From positions 177,607 to 241,606 of the forward strand of contig JAJEKB010021331.1 of assembly GCA_022393335.1 (NCBI GenBank): 64,000 nucleotides of DNA, read 5' to 3'. This document shows, piece after piece, positions 33,592 to 46,818 of this stretch (position 1 is its first letter; every line of letters starts with the position of its first letter). Under the pieces are notes generated by a model. The model searched no databases. It saw nothing but the letters and a program-made list of their open reading frames with translations, and was not told the origin of the DNA. A program made the position numbers and the translations under genes. The DNA is from Macrotrachela quadricornifera. Lineage: Eukaryota > Rotifera > Eurotatoria > Philodinida > Philodinidae.

Positions 33592-35130
33592 TTAGACCAA
33601 TTTGATATAATAAATCGTACGTTTAATAGGTTCATGGTCATTGATCAGTCTGGATCGATGCTCATTTATAACACTAGAATCACTCCACGTTCTCATTGAT
33701 ATATAATATTTGTTCGGATCAATTTCTTGTAGCTGACTTTCATAAATAGCAGCTTCATTACAATTGCCTTGCATTATTAATGCTGCTTGATAGTATATTA
33801 ATGAAGTATTGACATCATTCATTTTCTTTTTTTGTATCAGTAATATGTTTGTAAAGTTCACTTATTAATAAATGTTCTTCATCTTATAATGATAATACCA
33901 AACCATAATGTAATTCAGCATTGTCATTTTGAGATAAATGTAAAAATCTTTGATTTGCTGAATAAATGAATCGACAACTGAATTAATAAGTAGTTGAATA
34001 ATTTGATAAGAATCAACTGTTTTCATAAAGGAAAAAAATGCTTCACTAATCATCCAAGTTTCCGATACAAAAATAGAAATTATATTTTTGAAATGTTTCA
34101 ATGAATTACTATTGAGTGTTATAAGTTCAATAATACATAGTGAATCAGTTTCATCATGAATAGAATCAACAGAAAAGATAAAACTTCTTCTTTCGATGAC
34201 ATTGTACTAAATTTTGAAATATCAATAAATGGTCTAAATGATCTATAGTTTTGATTTGGAATATTTATTGTAAAAATTATTGCTTCTTCAGCTCGGAGAA
34301 TAAATGAACGAGCAGTTTCTTCTTCACGTGATGTTGATAGAATGGTATTGATTGAAATCAAACTTCCGATACTTGATTTTAATTGTTCAAATTCAGTTTT
34401 CTTCATTGATTTGTCCTTGATAAACAACTGAAAGATTTTTCATTGGAAATGTTTTATTTAATGTTCGATATAAAAATGAATCTTTAGTATATCATTCTAA
34501 TGCATTATTATCAAAGCAAGTTTTACTGAAAATCTTTATTAAATTTAATTGAATTTTATTATTTTTATAATCTAATTCACATTGTTGTAACATATCAATC
34601 TTTAATTGTTCCAAATTAGATTCATTAGGATGAATTAAATAGTAATTAAAAAATGTTGATCCCATAAAAACATTAATGTATTTCCATTTAATTTAGTTAA
34701 AGATTTTTCGTATTTGATTTCATGTAATGGAGATATTGTTATTGGCATATCACTTCTATATGTTAATTATAATATCCTTATGTAATCGATTGATTAATGT
34801 ATCGAAATTTTGAAATATTCCAATTATTTTTGGATGATTGTCTGAATTATATTCGAGATTTTGACATTCTAGTTTGTAAATATAAATTGATTGAACTTAA
34901 CATAAGTTTTCAAAATCTGTTTTAGGTATCAAATCTCTTAATACAAGAAGAAATTTACTTTCACTTTGAACTGTCTTCATATGTTTTTCACACGAATCAT
35001 ATTCTTCTAAATATTCATCAAAATCTTTTAATTTATTCGATACAGAATTGGAATCGATCCATATGATTCTGAAATCATCATGATTTTGAATTTCATCTAA
35101 TTTTGTTGATGATAAATAAAATCTATTCAC
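33592..35130 (-). pseudogene. ADP-ribosyltransferase/TPR-type gene, decayed
   Basis: Pieces occur in the order of the bdelloid ART-TPR family. An N-terminal block (FRIIWIDSNSVSNKLKDFDE, LRDLIPKTDFENL) starts at 35130; then a YTKDSFLYRTLNKTF-type linker near 34480; the ART catalytic segment VVYQGQ (frameshifted from the next piece), LISINTILSTSREEETAR (the Ser-Thr-Ser-like strand) and FSTMSSKEEVLSF (E-x-E-like loop) at 34119-34427; then TPR-like remnants (SLIYYQAALIMQGNC) to 33592. Several stops and frameshifts separate them. Intact members would transfer ADP-ribose from NAD to protein; this copy cannot. Motif order is from family knowledge. Confidence 0.7.
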
Positions 35131-35865
35131 ATTGATTTAATAGATTCATGATGCCTACTTTAAATAAATCTATAGGAATGAAAGTAATTTTAAGATGCAC
35201 ACAACGCAAAAATAAAGGAAAAAAATTTTTTTTTCGATTTTTCATACACCATTCGATAGAGAATTTCAAGACGGTGAAGAATATACAGCTGTTTGCAAAA
35301 AAACTTGGAAAAATTTTTTTTTTTCTTAAAACGTTTTTCTCTACTATTATAAGTAACTACCAAAGCGATTTTTTGAGGGATAAATCCTCGACAGATATAC
35401 TACACGTTCTATAAGGAGAAGTATAATTTCCTTCCTCTCCGATATATATTCATTCATTTCATTGAGTACTATTTATTACAATATTAATAAATTAAGACAA
35501 ACAGGTGCACTTAAACATTGAGGTGGAAATGGTCGACCACGTGTTCTTGGTGGAAAAGAAAAGAAGCTATTGATCAATACATTCGTTACATGTTCATAAT
35601 GAAACGTTTCTAAAAGTGTGAGAAAAGCTAAAGCTTTGCATGACATATTAAACATAAGCTCAATCTATTTAATAATAGAAAATATAGATAAATAGTAATT
35701 TCTTACAACTTCTTTTACCTTAAAAATAACTAACGAAATATTACTTCAAAATATTTGTGATTTAACATAACAAAAAATAAATTTCTTTTGTCTGGTCATA
35801 TAGACAGATTGATGTCGTCAGAAGTCATAGATGGATGGTATAATGAGGCGAGAACTAGAGAGTGA
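35131..35865. other. Intergenic, no gene recognised
   Basis: AT-rich DNA with long T runs; no supported gene or repeat. Confidence 0.4.
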
Positions 35866-36314
35866 GAATACATCCTATTCCGTGATATTCCTGAATCACA
35901 CGAAATTCCAATCAATTCGAGCACATGATTCTGGGAGTTGAGTCGATCGAGAATTGGCTGGAATTCCTAGTAATTCCGCTCAATTCTGGAATTAAAAAAC
36001 ACTGCATGAAGTGTTATGTATTAGTGACGGCAATGGACTGTATAATGTGTCCTAGATCAGCTGAGTTTGAGCCATGATCACGGATCACTCTTCTGGGACA
36101 CCCACATGATGCAGCACGCTCGCTGATCACGCTTTCGTGACGCCCACACTTCACACCATGCCTTCCGATTACTAGATTGATTAGAGATGGAAGAATCATA
36201 CTAGACGTTGTAATTCCGGAATTGACGGAATTAACGTGAAACGGAATACTTAGGAATACCTAAGAACTGGTTCCGCGATGTTCAACATCGAGGAATAGGA
36301 TGACTATTCTAGAG
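35866..36314. mobile_element. Possible MITE (GGAATTCC-rich, imperfect TIRs)
   Basis: The ends resemble each other in inverted orientation (CATCCTATTCCGTGATATTC at 35871; the complement of the right end gives CATCCTATTCCTCGATGTTG). Both flanks are packed with GGAATTCC-like motifs, and the centre (36040-36180) is GC-richer. No target duplication was identified. Confidence 0.4.
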
Positions 36315-39300
36315 AGTGGCTTAAGACTTCCGTTTCGAAAAGGTTCTGGGTTCCCTACAGCTTTCTTAAATTCCAGTCTCCCGAGAATGCTTCATTTTTC
36401 TCATGTGAGTAATATCGAATTCATAATCTAACGAAAGTTTCAAGTGAGTTTCCGATAATAAAGAACGATTGTTTCAGCATTTAGCTCTTAAGGATCGTGA
36501 GACATACGGTGATTCCACCATTTTTTCCGTCAAAAATATGTTTGCTTCACTTTAAACTCTCATGAGCTGTAAGATACTAAGTTGTCTCCCTAGCCATCTG
36601 ATTCATATCTTTTTCCCAAAGGAAACAGCAGTTCCTGACGGTTCCTCCTCAAACATTCACTTTCCCTTCTATAATTGTACAATGATGGTACAGTTTACCT
36701 CTCTTCGTGTAATACGTTGTTTTGCAAGAATGTTCGATAAGATTCTCAATTTCCGTTGCTCTTGTATATTGTCACGTCTTGAAGTGCAGCCACGAAAATG
36801 AGAAATGAAGTAGACAATATTGAATTTCTTGTAGTCATTAGGAAAGAAGAAACAAATCAGGAAATGATGGCTAACAGAGAAACAACTGAACAAAATTGAA
36901 GTAACGATCTGTATGTATATAGAATGCATTTGTCTGTCAAGGGAACCTGAAAGATATGTGCTTACTGTGATAGAAAAGAAGTACAAGTTCGATCAACCAT
37001 CGAATGGTCTAATTTCAAACTGGCTTCTAGCGTAAGAGACAAGAAAAAATGTTTTTTTGAATAGCATAAATATTACATAGAGAGATTTTGAATCAGATTC
37101 GATAAACTGAAGAAAAGAAGTAATTTTCAATAAAAAAAAAATATGTCCTGTTAAGGCTAATAATAACTCATGCCGTATTCATTTATTCAATTTTCTGCTT
37201 TCATGTCTTCAATGAGCAGAAATAATCAAAACAACCCAAAAAAAAGAACAGTTTACTGAACTATAGCAAAAAATGTAAACAGCATACAAACAGAATGAAA
37301 TGGATGAATAATATATGTAGTTACACAAATTTGCTATTTATTGATTGGCAGTATGCGCATTAATCCCATATGCATAAAAAAAAACTTACCAATACATAAT
37401 TACTTTCTCATACACTTAATACTACAGTATATAATTTGTTATATCGTGTTTTCGTATTCCTAACTTCGTTAAAAGAACTGAGGGCTCTGCAAAATTTACA
37501 AAATATTCATTTTATTCAAAGTCTTTTAATAAACAGACGAAGTTTCTTAGTTCACAAAAACAAAGTTTATTTTAGGTAGTTTTTTCCTGGTATGTATTGT
37601 ATTTCATTTATCTTGATGGAACTTTATTCATTCCCAATAATACTTCAGCTTTAAAGCTAATGGATGCATCTCGCTTAAACTCTTCTAAAAAAAGCTAGGG
37701 AGTATTTGTTAATACGCGCGTTAAAAAGAAAATTAAAAAGGAGAACTATTTAAGAATTGCTACAAATAGAATACAATATATTGTAATCTAGGAAAAAGGT
37801 TTGTCTATTTTGGAATATAATTTTACGGTTGATGTCTATGGAAACTCAATATCAGAACTTCAAACAACCTCTTTATTTTTTTACATATTTTTGTATAAAC
37901 TTCTCTCAAAAATCCGACATATAGTAATCAAAAAAGAAAACTGTTTATATTAGAATCAATATCGAATATATATTCACGACCCTCGAATATCCGCAAGTCA
38001 ACCTTAAAATAACAAGTAGTTTATCAAAGAAAGCTAAGAAATAGATCACAAACATTTTTCCTGACTTCAAATTCGTATTTTCTGTGCTCGATAACGATCA
38101 GTTAAGTTTTATTAGAGATGATGATTTACTAATTTATCATTATTAAATATCTACCAATATTGATAAACTAACTCCAGATTTTGATTCCTCATAATCAATT
38201 GTCTCTCGTGGAGTTCTCCTGGAGACAGTTTATATTATTTACTATTAATTATTTGGCAAACCAACTCAGTTTTCATTTATTAATCTCTATAGAAAGAACA
38301 TGCAAAGAGTGCTTATATGATTCAGACGAGAAAAGAAGATACAATTACTATCTAATTAAAAATAAAATAAACGATTTTGAACAGTAAAATTTTAACGAGC
38401 AAAAAAGTTATTAATAAAAATTACAATGGGTCAACCTCGAAATTCATTGGGTGATTGCCCATTTGCCAGCCCCTAGCTATGCCACTACGTCTTAGCATCG
38501 ATTGGGCTCTTTCTTTATTGTATCAATTTTATTAGAAGTATTTCAACCTATGATAAGTCTCTAAATAGGACGCTACGTGTAAGACAAGATGTACATCTTT
38601 ACGCATGTAAACAGAACGAAAGAAACTATGGATGGAACACACATCTGCGATAGCGTCATACTATGATGCTACCAGAAGGAATAATTGAAGACAGGGTACA
38701 CAATTATTAGCCCTACAGGCTTAGAAAATCTTCCTATTTTCGAGATTTTTTTTTAGAAAAACAGTGAGTAAGTGTTGTATTTGAGGCAGCGTTTTTTATG
38801 CGAAACTTCCATGGCTATAGTCTATCTCTTTTTATAATAGACAGTGCTCATTAGGTGCTTGTATCTAATTGCACTTCGAGTACGATTTAACACTTGTATC
38901 AAAGGAAAAATGCCACTTTCTTGTATATGAGACGCCCGCCATGAAAAGATTAATCAACAACGAAACGATTCTGAGTGCTCCGCTATCATACATCGATGAA
39001 AAAAATATTTAGAGACGGTCAAACGTTCTGACTATGACGTTTAAAGGGTCTTGTCGGGCAAGGTGACCTATTCAGAAATGAATAACCTAATATCTCATAT
39101 TATAGAGCTTTTCGAAGCGTATCAAATGGTACATGGTAAATTCTGTTTTCATCTGATTTAGAAAGAACTAGAGTCAATTTACTAATAAATAACTGCACAT
39201 ATAGACCCATAAGATGACAGTAGATGCTACGTATGTGAAAGGAAATCTTTTACAAATACTTTCGATTATTATTAATATTCATTAAATTATCATGATTGAA

Positions 39301-40270
39301 TGTGAAAGCGAGTGTAGACATGTTAATGGACAAAGATGTTGGTCAGCTCTAAGTATTACTATCGTTTATGTCTGATAATTGGCATCATATGTTTTGTTGA
39401 TGAATACTATTTACGTTTGTGCGAACAAATGAATCATTTTAAACGTTTTTTCAGCAAATAACATTTTTTACTCTCATTATTTTTCATTGCCCATGTTTGT
39501 GTCAATAATAAGTTTTATATTTTCAAAAATACGTCTCGTTGATCATTTATCTTTGACTTTATTCCTTACACGTGTATGTTAACTTGATCAATAGAATAAT
39601 TTGATGAAACTGATATGTTTTTCTTATTGAATTGTCAATATTGTTAATATCAAATGGATGAAGGACAAATAGAAAAAATAGACGATTAAGAGGGAGATTA
39701 AGGTAGTGAATGTCACCATTAAGATGTATATGTATATATGCTGGTATAGAAAGATGTAAACCGATAAATAATTAGAAATAAAAACAAAAATGTTAAAACG
39801 TGTGTTGTATACTATACTATTCTTCATTGTCGTTATTCTTGGTCAACATTTTAGCGTAACAGATAGATTTTGTCAAATACTGTCTTGCATATCTTATTGT
39901 TGAATAGGAACTACATTTTGTGACTCTATAATAAGCCGAAAGTTGTCGATGTTTGTCAAGTAATTCGACCTGTTGATTGACTGCATTGGTTTGGCAAACT
40001 TTTAATGAATCAATCAATGAACGATTGATCTCCGTTCGATCATCTGCTGCAGTTTGCAATGGAAACTCGTCAAATACTCCTATGTGTCTCATTGTTATTA
40101 CCCAATAGACAAATATTGCATGATGTAGTGGTCAAGTCCGCACCATCCTACATCATAATTGGGAGAATGTTTCATGATCAGATCCTCCAAACAATGTCCT
40201 ATGCACTCAAAGATCTGTTTCTCGATTATGAGTCAATGACACAACTCCTCAACATGTACAAACGACAGCA
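36315..40270. other. Long region without a supported gene
   Basis: Nearly 4 kb of AT-rich sequence. I found no domain-bearing frame, matching TIR pair or tandem array. Minus-strand frame 39817-40092 and plus-strand frame 40059-40277 are open but show no recognisable motif and overlap one another. Confidence 0.4.
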
Positions 40271-41250
40271 CATTTAGCTAGCGCAAACAATCTCCGATTA
40301 GTAATAAAAAAATTTACTTCTCGAGCTTCATCACATGAAAAGTATGGAATTAATTCAGCAATACACATCATACAGCGGTGAACATATATCAAATGCTATT
40401 TTCCTCGATGCTGGTGTACAATGGGGTGAAGTGTATGCTTGACTAGCGGGTATAATTTGATAGCAGTCAGTAGTATATCAAGAACTATAGGTGCGATTAG
40501 TGGTCACTTGCAAGATGGTGATTATGAACCGTTGTCACGTTGGAAAGGTATGGCTGCTGTTCAAGTTCTTGAATTTGGTGTTATCAATAGTGACGAGCGA
40601 TGTCAAACGGTCAATGCTTGTCAAAATCAAGATTTGTTTCGGACACTACGTGATGTAGGTAGCGAAAGTTTCGTTATTGTACTTACGACAGTTTTACGTA
40701 CCTTTCTATTGTTATTCTTGAGTAGATGCTATTTAACCATTTCCATCATTCCACGGTTATTTTGTGCAAGGAAAATCTTCAGCAAATTTTTTTTTTCGGT
40801 AGTAGTGTTATAGTCGATTCTCGTATTATTCTCGAAACAATTGTCCGTAATCAACCTGATGAAGTTACTGATGTACTCTTCCGTCTCAGAGGTTGAAGTA
40901 AGAATCAAACAATACAACTGTACATCTGGCAGCTGATGGACAAGTATTCAATACATCGAACAATAATAGTGTCAGTCCCGTATGTTGTGTTGTACAGCGC
41001 CGTTGAATGTATTCTATGTACAAGGATAGTCTCAAGAAACAACACCTGTCAATCAAGCCCTTCTGGCTTCACATCTGCGAGATCAAATCGAAATGGTTCA
41101 AACTGTGGCTGGTGATGCACAATTAAGTTATTATTTGAACGAAGCAGATCTGAAATTTTTCGTTGGGCAAAGTATATATAATCGACCAAAATCTATCAAA
41201 AACTCAGTCGATCTACATGACGTGTTTATTTTTAAGTATTGATGACTAAT
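40271..41250 (+). pseudogene. FAD-linked oxidase (berberine-bridge-type), decayed
   Basis: Fragments follow the order of BBE-like FAD-binding oxidoreductases: ANNLRLVIKKFTSRASSHEK (FAD-binding p-loop region); then, in another frame, a GAGVQWGEVYAW-like remnant at about 40411; then VSSISRTIGAISGHLQDGDY, EPLSRWKGMAAVQVLEFGVI and NACQNQDLFRTLRDVGSESF (40455-40660), and TTVLRTF; finally a C-terminal piece near 41085-41180 (RDQIEMVQTVAGDA, YYLNEADLKFF). Gly residues normally in QGGGHS and GGGGGTF are replaced here (HLQDGDY, DVGSESF). Multiple frameshifts and stops show loss of function. The family is commoner in fungi and bacteria than in animals, which suggests horizontal origin; that is inference. 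Confidence 0.75.
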
Positions 41251-41386
41251 CTGCCCATCTTAATTGTCCAAAAAGATCTACTGCTGCTCAAATCCATGTC
41301 ACAATAATTCTTCTTGCTCTAATTAAGATATTTGAAATATTATGTTAAAATTTACAATAAAAAAAGCGAAAGCTACCCTAGTCAAA

Positions 41387-41572
41387 CTTCTTGTGGCAAG
41401 CGCATGAAAAACATGACCTTCTGGAGTAAGAATGTCATGCGTTATGGACAAATCTTGAGGCAAGTCTTTGTACCTCAAGATATATTCAAGTACTTGACTT
41501 TCTTGTTCTTTTACGTACAAGTCTTTATTTATGTGCTTGGCTGATGTTCAAGCGCATGTCATGCACTTGAAT
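41387..41572. repeat. Left subterminal repeats of EnSpm copy 2
   Basis: GGCAAGCGCATGA, GTCATGCGTTATGGACA, TTGAGGCAAGTC, ACCTCAAGAT, TTCAAGCGCATGTCATG and CACTTGA occur in both orientations. The block closely matches the right end of copy 1 (28005-28125). In CACTA elements such arrays are transposase/TnpA-type binding sites; here that is inference. Confidence 0.7.
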
Positions 41573-41926
41573 ATTATTAGGTACTGTCTCTTTTCTTGCT
41601 GTTTTTCATTTTCTCGCTATAGATGTCATTAGGTTGCAGTTCTTTCATTCAGATTGTACATAAAAAAAATTTAAAGGATAAATAGATCAAATGATTGGAT
41701 CGCATGACGACTGATATTAGATCGAACTGCTGTAGTTATCACAACAAGAACGAAAGAAATACAACGTTAAGGAGGAATAATATTGGTGATATTTAACAAT
41801 GAAACATTTTTATTTGTTCGATATCAACAAAGATGAATGATGTTGAATACAATAATAAACGAAGTCTCGATTTATTAGTTGAATTTGCTATGAACACGTA
41901 GCATTTTTCGCTTTTTTCTCTTCTAG

Positions 41927-44905
41927 ATGGTAAAGAGAATTTCAAACCGGCGATTAAATTCGAAATATAAACGAAAATCTCGACACCTAACACAAATCAA
42001 TGATTTCAAGCAAATTTTAACTTCTATTTCGGTAAACATATTCAATTTTTTTGGTACCATTTCCTATGATCATTTTAGACAAATGTTGAAAATTCAAGTG
42101 ATGAAGAAGAAGATGCCCTTCTGTGTGATGTCGGGCAACCAGCAGCAAATATCTTATCAATGGACTACTTAACAACAGATTATGCTTCACCTATTACAAG
42201 AAATGATTCTGTATTAGAATTAGATACTGATGAATTTAATCAAACTTTTGATGAACAAAAACTTGATGAACATGAAATTAATATAGAAGATTTGATTGAT
42301 CAAATGGAAGCAGATAATTTGAATCGACAAACTCCACTTTACTTAGGTAGTCCCATTTCAATTTATGAAGCTTGTGTTAGACTAATTAATCTGACGCAAT
42401 CGTTAAATCTGGATAAGTCCAAAACACAAAATTTACTACAAGAAATTCGATACTTTTTTCCAAGTGATTGTCGTTTACCGAAAACCGTGTCCACATTGTT
42501 AAAAATAACAAACAATATCAATATTCCCCAGGTTCGTATCCCATTTATTTTATTACTCATGACATGCCAATGTATTTTGTTAGGTGTCCACTCATTGTGT
42601 AAAATGTGGTGCAATGTTGAGTAAGCCAAATGAAGAAACGTGCTCTTCCAACTGTATTTATAATGGTCAACATCGATCATATTCAAAAATTGCTGAATTA
42701 GCTATTATGAATGTTGAATATGAAATACAACGAGTAGCTGAACGCTATGTCGACCTTATCAATGATTATTCCATGTATGGCAAACAACTTGTTCCTTGTG
42801 ATATTATCAATGGTTTAACTGTGAACTATAAAAGAATACAACATTTTCTCCTTTCTTTAGGAAGAGTTTATCAAGCCTTACCCAGTGATGGAAGTCATCG
42901 TAACATCACCATCATTTTGCATGGGGATGGTGCACCTGCTGTTACTGTGAGCAGTAAGTATCATCACGTAACTTACGAAACAGCTTGAGGTATTTTATAG
43001 CTTTAGAGTCATTTCTTTTTAACACTCAACACTACTTACAGCCGCATGAAATTATTTTGGGAAATATATCGTTGCTTGCGCAGTTCTAGAGATAATTAAC
43101 CATCCAAATCTTTTTCTCATTTCACTCCTCTCGTACTCAATGCATAACTGTCAAAATACTGTATCATTTATATTTTTTTGTCCATTATGTAGTGATATTT
43201 ATTTAGAAAAGTCTGTATGGCCTATACAAGCTACAATTGTAGAAATTCCAGTACCAGTGCGAGACTGGAAATCAGCAGTAATGGTGTTTGGTGTTTGGTT
43301 AGCATCAACGAAACCTCCACGCGAGATTTTACTACAACCGATCGTAAATCAACTTGAGAATTTGATGAATTCAAAAATTTTGATCAAGCAAAAAGATGGT
43401 ATGATTGATATTGTTCTCAACGCTTTCTGTAACCTTAATATTTAGGGAGTCGCTTGTGGTATAATATTCGAATACAACAAGCAATTTTCGATTTACCCGC
43501 TCGAGCGCACTTCTTGAATATAGTTCAATACAATGGATATGATGGTTGTGGTGATTGTTGTATAAAAGTTAAGTATTATTATAATACAAAATGTAATTAT
43601 ATATTTACTTTTTTAGGGATTGCAATTGGGCGCCAAGTGTATTTCCCGTTTAATAAAAAAGATCAAGATCAGAAAACTCATCAGTTTTATTTGAAAAATT
43701 CAAAACACAGTAACAACCGTTCTGTTCGTGGAATAAAAGGACCAACTCCTTTGTCCTCAATTCTTTTGTTACCATACCAAACACCTTATGACTCTATGCA
43801 TCTCATTTACCATGGGCATGTAAAAGCATTACTGACTTCATGGAAATACATGTTTGGAAATGAAGTTTTTTATAATGGATCTAAATTTTTATCTCAAATT
43901 ATTCTTCCTCACTCTTTCAAGTATCAATTTTTTTCTTTGTGTAACTTTTCTACTTGGAAGGCTAAAATGTTACGTGATTTTTTTCTTTATATATCGCCGT
44001 TCTTCGTCGTTTACTTTTTACCCGATGATTATTCGGTTCATTTCCTTCTTTATTATACTTTTATAAAATCTCTTTATTTCTTCACAGATGAGAAGCAGTT
44101 AAGTGGTGTTGACCGTTTATTTCGTTCATATTACGAATCGCTTTCTCGCCTGTATTCTAACCGTTCAGAATCAGCAACGATTCATTATCATTCTCATTTA
44201 TTCTCACAGGTTATCTCGCATGGAGCCTTAAGTTTTACTTCTTGTTTTCCTCGAGAATCTTATCTTGCTTATGTTTTAAAATTATGTAAAGGAAAAACTC
44301 ATGTGTTAAGTCAACTTGTCACATGGTATGAAATATCCCAGAATACTCACAACCACAACTTCAAATCTTTTTCTCTTTCGGATATTTTTTCCAGAGAAAC
44401 TTTCTCCGCTTCTTTTATCGATAAGAATTCCATCGCATCTGTTCATAATGAATTTGCTCAATGTCTGCAAGGATTTTCTGCATCTATATCCGATTGCATT
44501 TTCTATTCTCGATTTTATCGTGGTTTTGTTTGTTTTCATTCCACTTCCTATTCACGTCGTGGTCACTCAATCAGTCATCTTGCTTCCGTTAAATCATCTG
44601 CATGTATCCGAAATGATACATGCTTTGCATCTATTTTATTTTTTTTTACATTGCATGATCAACAATATGCTTTCGTTAAACTATTTCCATGCCTTGCGCG
44701 AAGTTTACTATCGAAGCTGACTAGACCAGTAATGCCTTTAGTCAAGAAAATAATTGATTCCTGTTTTACATTTTTCGATGAGCAATTTTTTTCTTATACG
44801 ATACTACCTTTATCTTCTGTTGCGAGGAAAGTAATTAAAATTCCTACTCTTGAAACAAATATTTGTTCGTTTGCGTGTGTGGACTTCGAATATGAACATG
44901 ACTAA
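41927..44905 (+). CDS. EnSpm/CACTA-like transposase, six exons, 840 aa
   Basis: Exons read as 41927-42031, 42079-42531, 42584-42953, 43207-43398, 43446-43559, 43617-44905; all introns are GT-AG and the total (2523 nt) is divisible by three. A basic N-terminus (MVKRISNRRLNSKYKRKSRH) is followed by an acidic stretch (SSDEEEDALL), a zinc-ribbon-like CVKCGAMLSKPNEETCSSNC, HGDGAPAVTVSKKSVWPI, FGVWLASTKPP, YNGYDGCGDC, and the core GIKGPTPLSSILLLPYQTPY, DSMHLIYHGHVKALLTSW, KMLRDFFLYISPFFVVYF, HYHSHLFSQV and the His/Cys/Arg-rich tail ending FEYEHD. These follow the animal EnSpm transposase order. The fifth exon's donor (GTATAA at 43560) was chosen by phase and is the least certain boundary. The start ATG follows an acceptor-like CTTCTAG, so a 5' noncoding exon is possible. 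Confidence 0.85.
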
Positions 44906-45014
44906 GTAATATGTATCAAATTTACTTGAGGTATTGTTGTAACGTTACGAAAGATTATAAATTTATAAAAATGACTATGCTTTGTGTTTTTATTCTAGAT
45001 CTATATATAGTCTA

Positions 45015-46818
45015 ATGGAACGACCGAAGCGATTGAGAAAGCCAAATACACGCTACGATCCAAACGTTTACATTCTTGCTTCGTTTCCAAAGAAAAAAAA
45101 ACACACAATTTTACCAAAACATCGTGTCACGGTCGATATTATTGATGAACGATGTGGTACAATCAAATCATCTGGTTTTAATCAACCAATTCGAATAATC
45201 GAAGAAGGCAACAATTTTTTAAAATTTCTCTTATAATAATATTTTCAATTTTTTTTCTCCACAGGTACTAAGGCTAAATGCTTAGAAACAGCTACTCAAT
45301 TCAGTCATGAAACAGGGAGCGAAGAAGTTGATATTCAACCAACCAACATCAACGAACACGACGATGTGGATGAAAATCATATATATACAAACGAAAATTT
45401 TTATGATCAAGATGATGCTGATTATCGTCGACCTACCACAGGTTAGCCAAAATATCTTCCACATTGTTTATCTTATCTTTAGATTTTGATTCAATTCGAG
45501 AAACAAACAATCCAGTATTAGATTTTGGTCTAGTTAGTGGTTATAAACAAAATTCAAAAATTCAAAAACGTATTATCTCTGATGATGATGATCATGAAGT
45601 TGATACAATTACAATCACCGATACAGCACCGATGGATTTGACTCAACATATTGTACAAGATAAAGGTTTGATTAACAACAAAGAGTATTAAGAATACCTC
45701 ACTATCATAGCCTCCGAAACTACTATCGTATGGTAACCGGATTAACTTTCTTTTTATCTTCCGTCATCTAGGTAATTCATCACCCGCACCGTTGATTATT
45801 GATGAACCACTGAATAACAACGAGGAAGTTCCAAGTCCCACCAGTAACCATTTGAATTTAATTGATTAATTTATCAATGTACTTATATTTTAGGTGCTCT
45901 ACCAGATGTCAATGGGCATAATATTGATACATCGGAACCTGATGTCGACGATGCAGATGCACCAAGAACAACAGTTAAAGTGGTTCAGAGAAAACAAAAA
46001 CGAACGGTATGAGCTTTAAATTTATAAAATAGTTTTTTGAATACGTTTTCTATTTTAGTCTCGATCTATGCAAATGAAATCAACAGAAAATTCTGATATT
46101 CAAATCGCCAATTTGCAGAAGGAGATCTCATTATTACGATACAACACAAACAAACGACTGAAAGTACTTGAAAAAACATTTCGAATATTAAAAAATCGAG
46201 ATATTCTAAAAGAAGTAAGTAGGAGTGATCTATAAGTGATTAATAATCGTGCTTATTTTTGTTTAGAGAAGTGATTTAATTAATTTAAACGATTCACCTA
46301 TCCCATTGCCACCAAAACCTGCTGCAGAGGTAAGAAACAATAAGTTAATCGACAATCTGCATTGTATTCTATTCTATTCTATTTTTAGTTTGTCCTCGGT
46401 GTAGACATCAGCAAGTTTACTTGTGCATTTGACGAACATACCAAATTTGTACGACAAATATTTCGAAAAGCGGGATACGCTTCGGATCCGAATAAGGTAT
46501 TAGAAAACGATCAGATGGTTTTAGATATTCAAAGTAAATGTCAGAAATTTTGTAATAATATTTTAATATGACTTTGACTTTATAGATGCAATGAAAAAAC
46601 GTGATCGACGACTGCAGAAAGATAATGAATTACTCGATGACACGTGGCAAGGTGTAAAAGAATCTGTTCGTCAACTGAAACATGATCATAAAAGAAACAT
46701 GACATGGCGAAATTTGCGAATGGCACAAAATGTCGATAATAGTTTAGCTCCATCACAAGATAGCCATGTTAATGCTCAACTGCACCTCGTCGTTCAAACT
46801 GATGAGAATAACATTTGA
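45015..46818 (+). CDS. EnSpm second gene, nine exons, 444 aa, function unknown
   Basis: Exons: 45015-45207, 45265-45441, 45483-45665, 45772-45843, 45894-46006, 46059-46214, 46267-46329, 46389-46533, 46586-46818; total 1335 nt, in frame to TGA. All phases agree across junctions. The first intron has a GC donor (GAAG then GCAACA; copy 1 has GTAAG). The protein begins MERPKRLRKPNTRYDPNVYI (basic, nuclear-like), has acidic/disordered middle exons (DDDDHEVDTITITDTAP), a coiled-coil-like exon (IANLQKEISLLRYNTNKRLK), and a conserved C-terminus (FVLGVDISKFTCAFDEHTKF, RQIFRKAGYASDP; KKRDRRLQKDNELLDDTW). The C-terminus is the part best preserved in copy 1. By position it corresponds to the accessory TnpA-like factor of CACTA elements, but I see no known domain. 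It starts 110 bp after the transposase stop. Confidence 0.75.

Noticed and set aside
39817..40277. Overlapping open frames before the FAD-oxidase remnant
   Set aside because: Neither matches the N-terminus of the oxidase or another family, and they overlap on opposite strands.
44306..44720. Open frames on both strands within the EnSpm transposase last exon
   Set aside because: Shadows of the transposase frame; no splice sites or motifs of their own.
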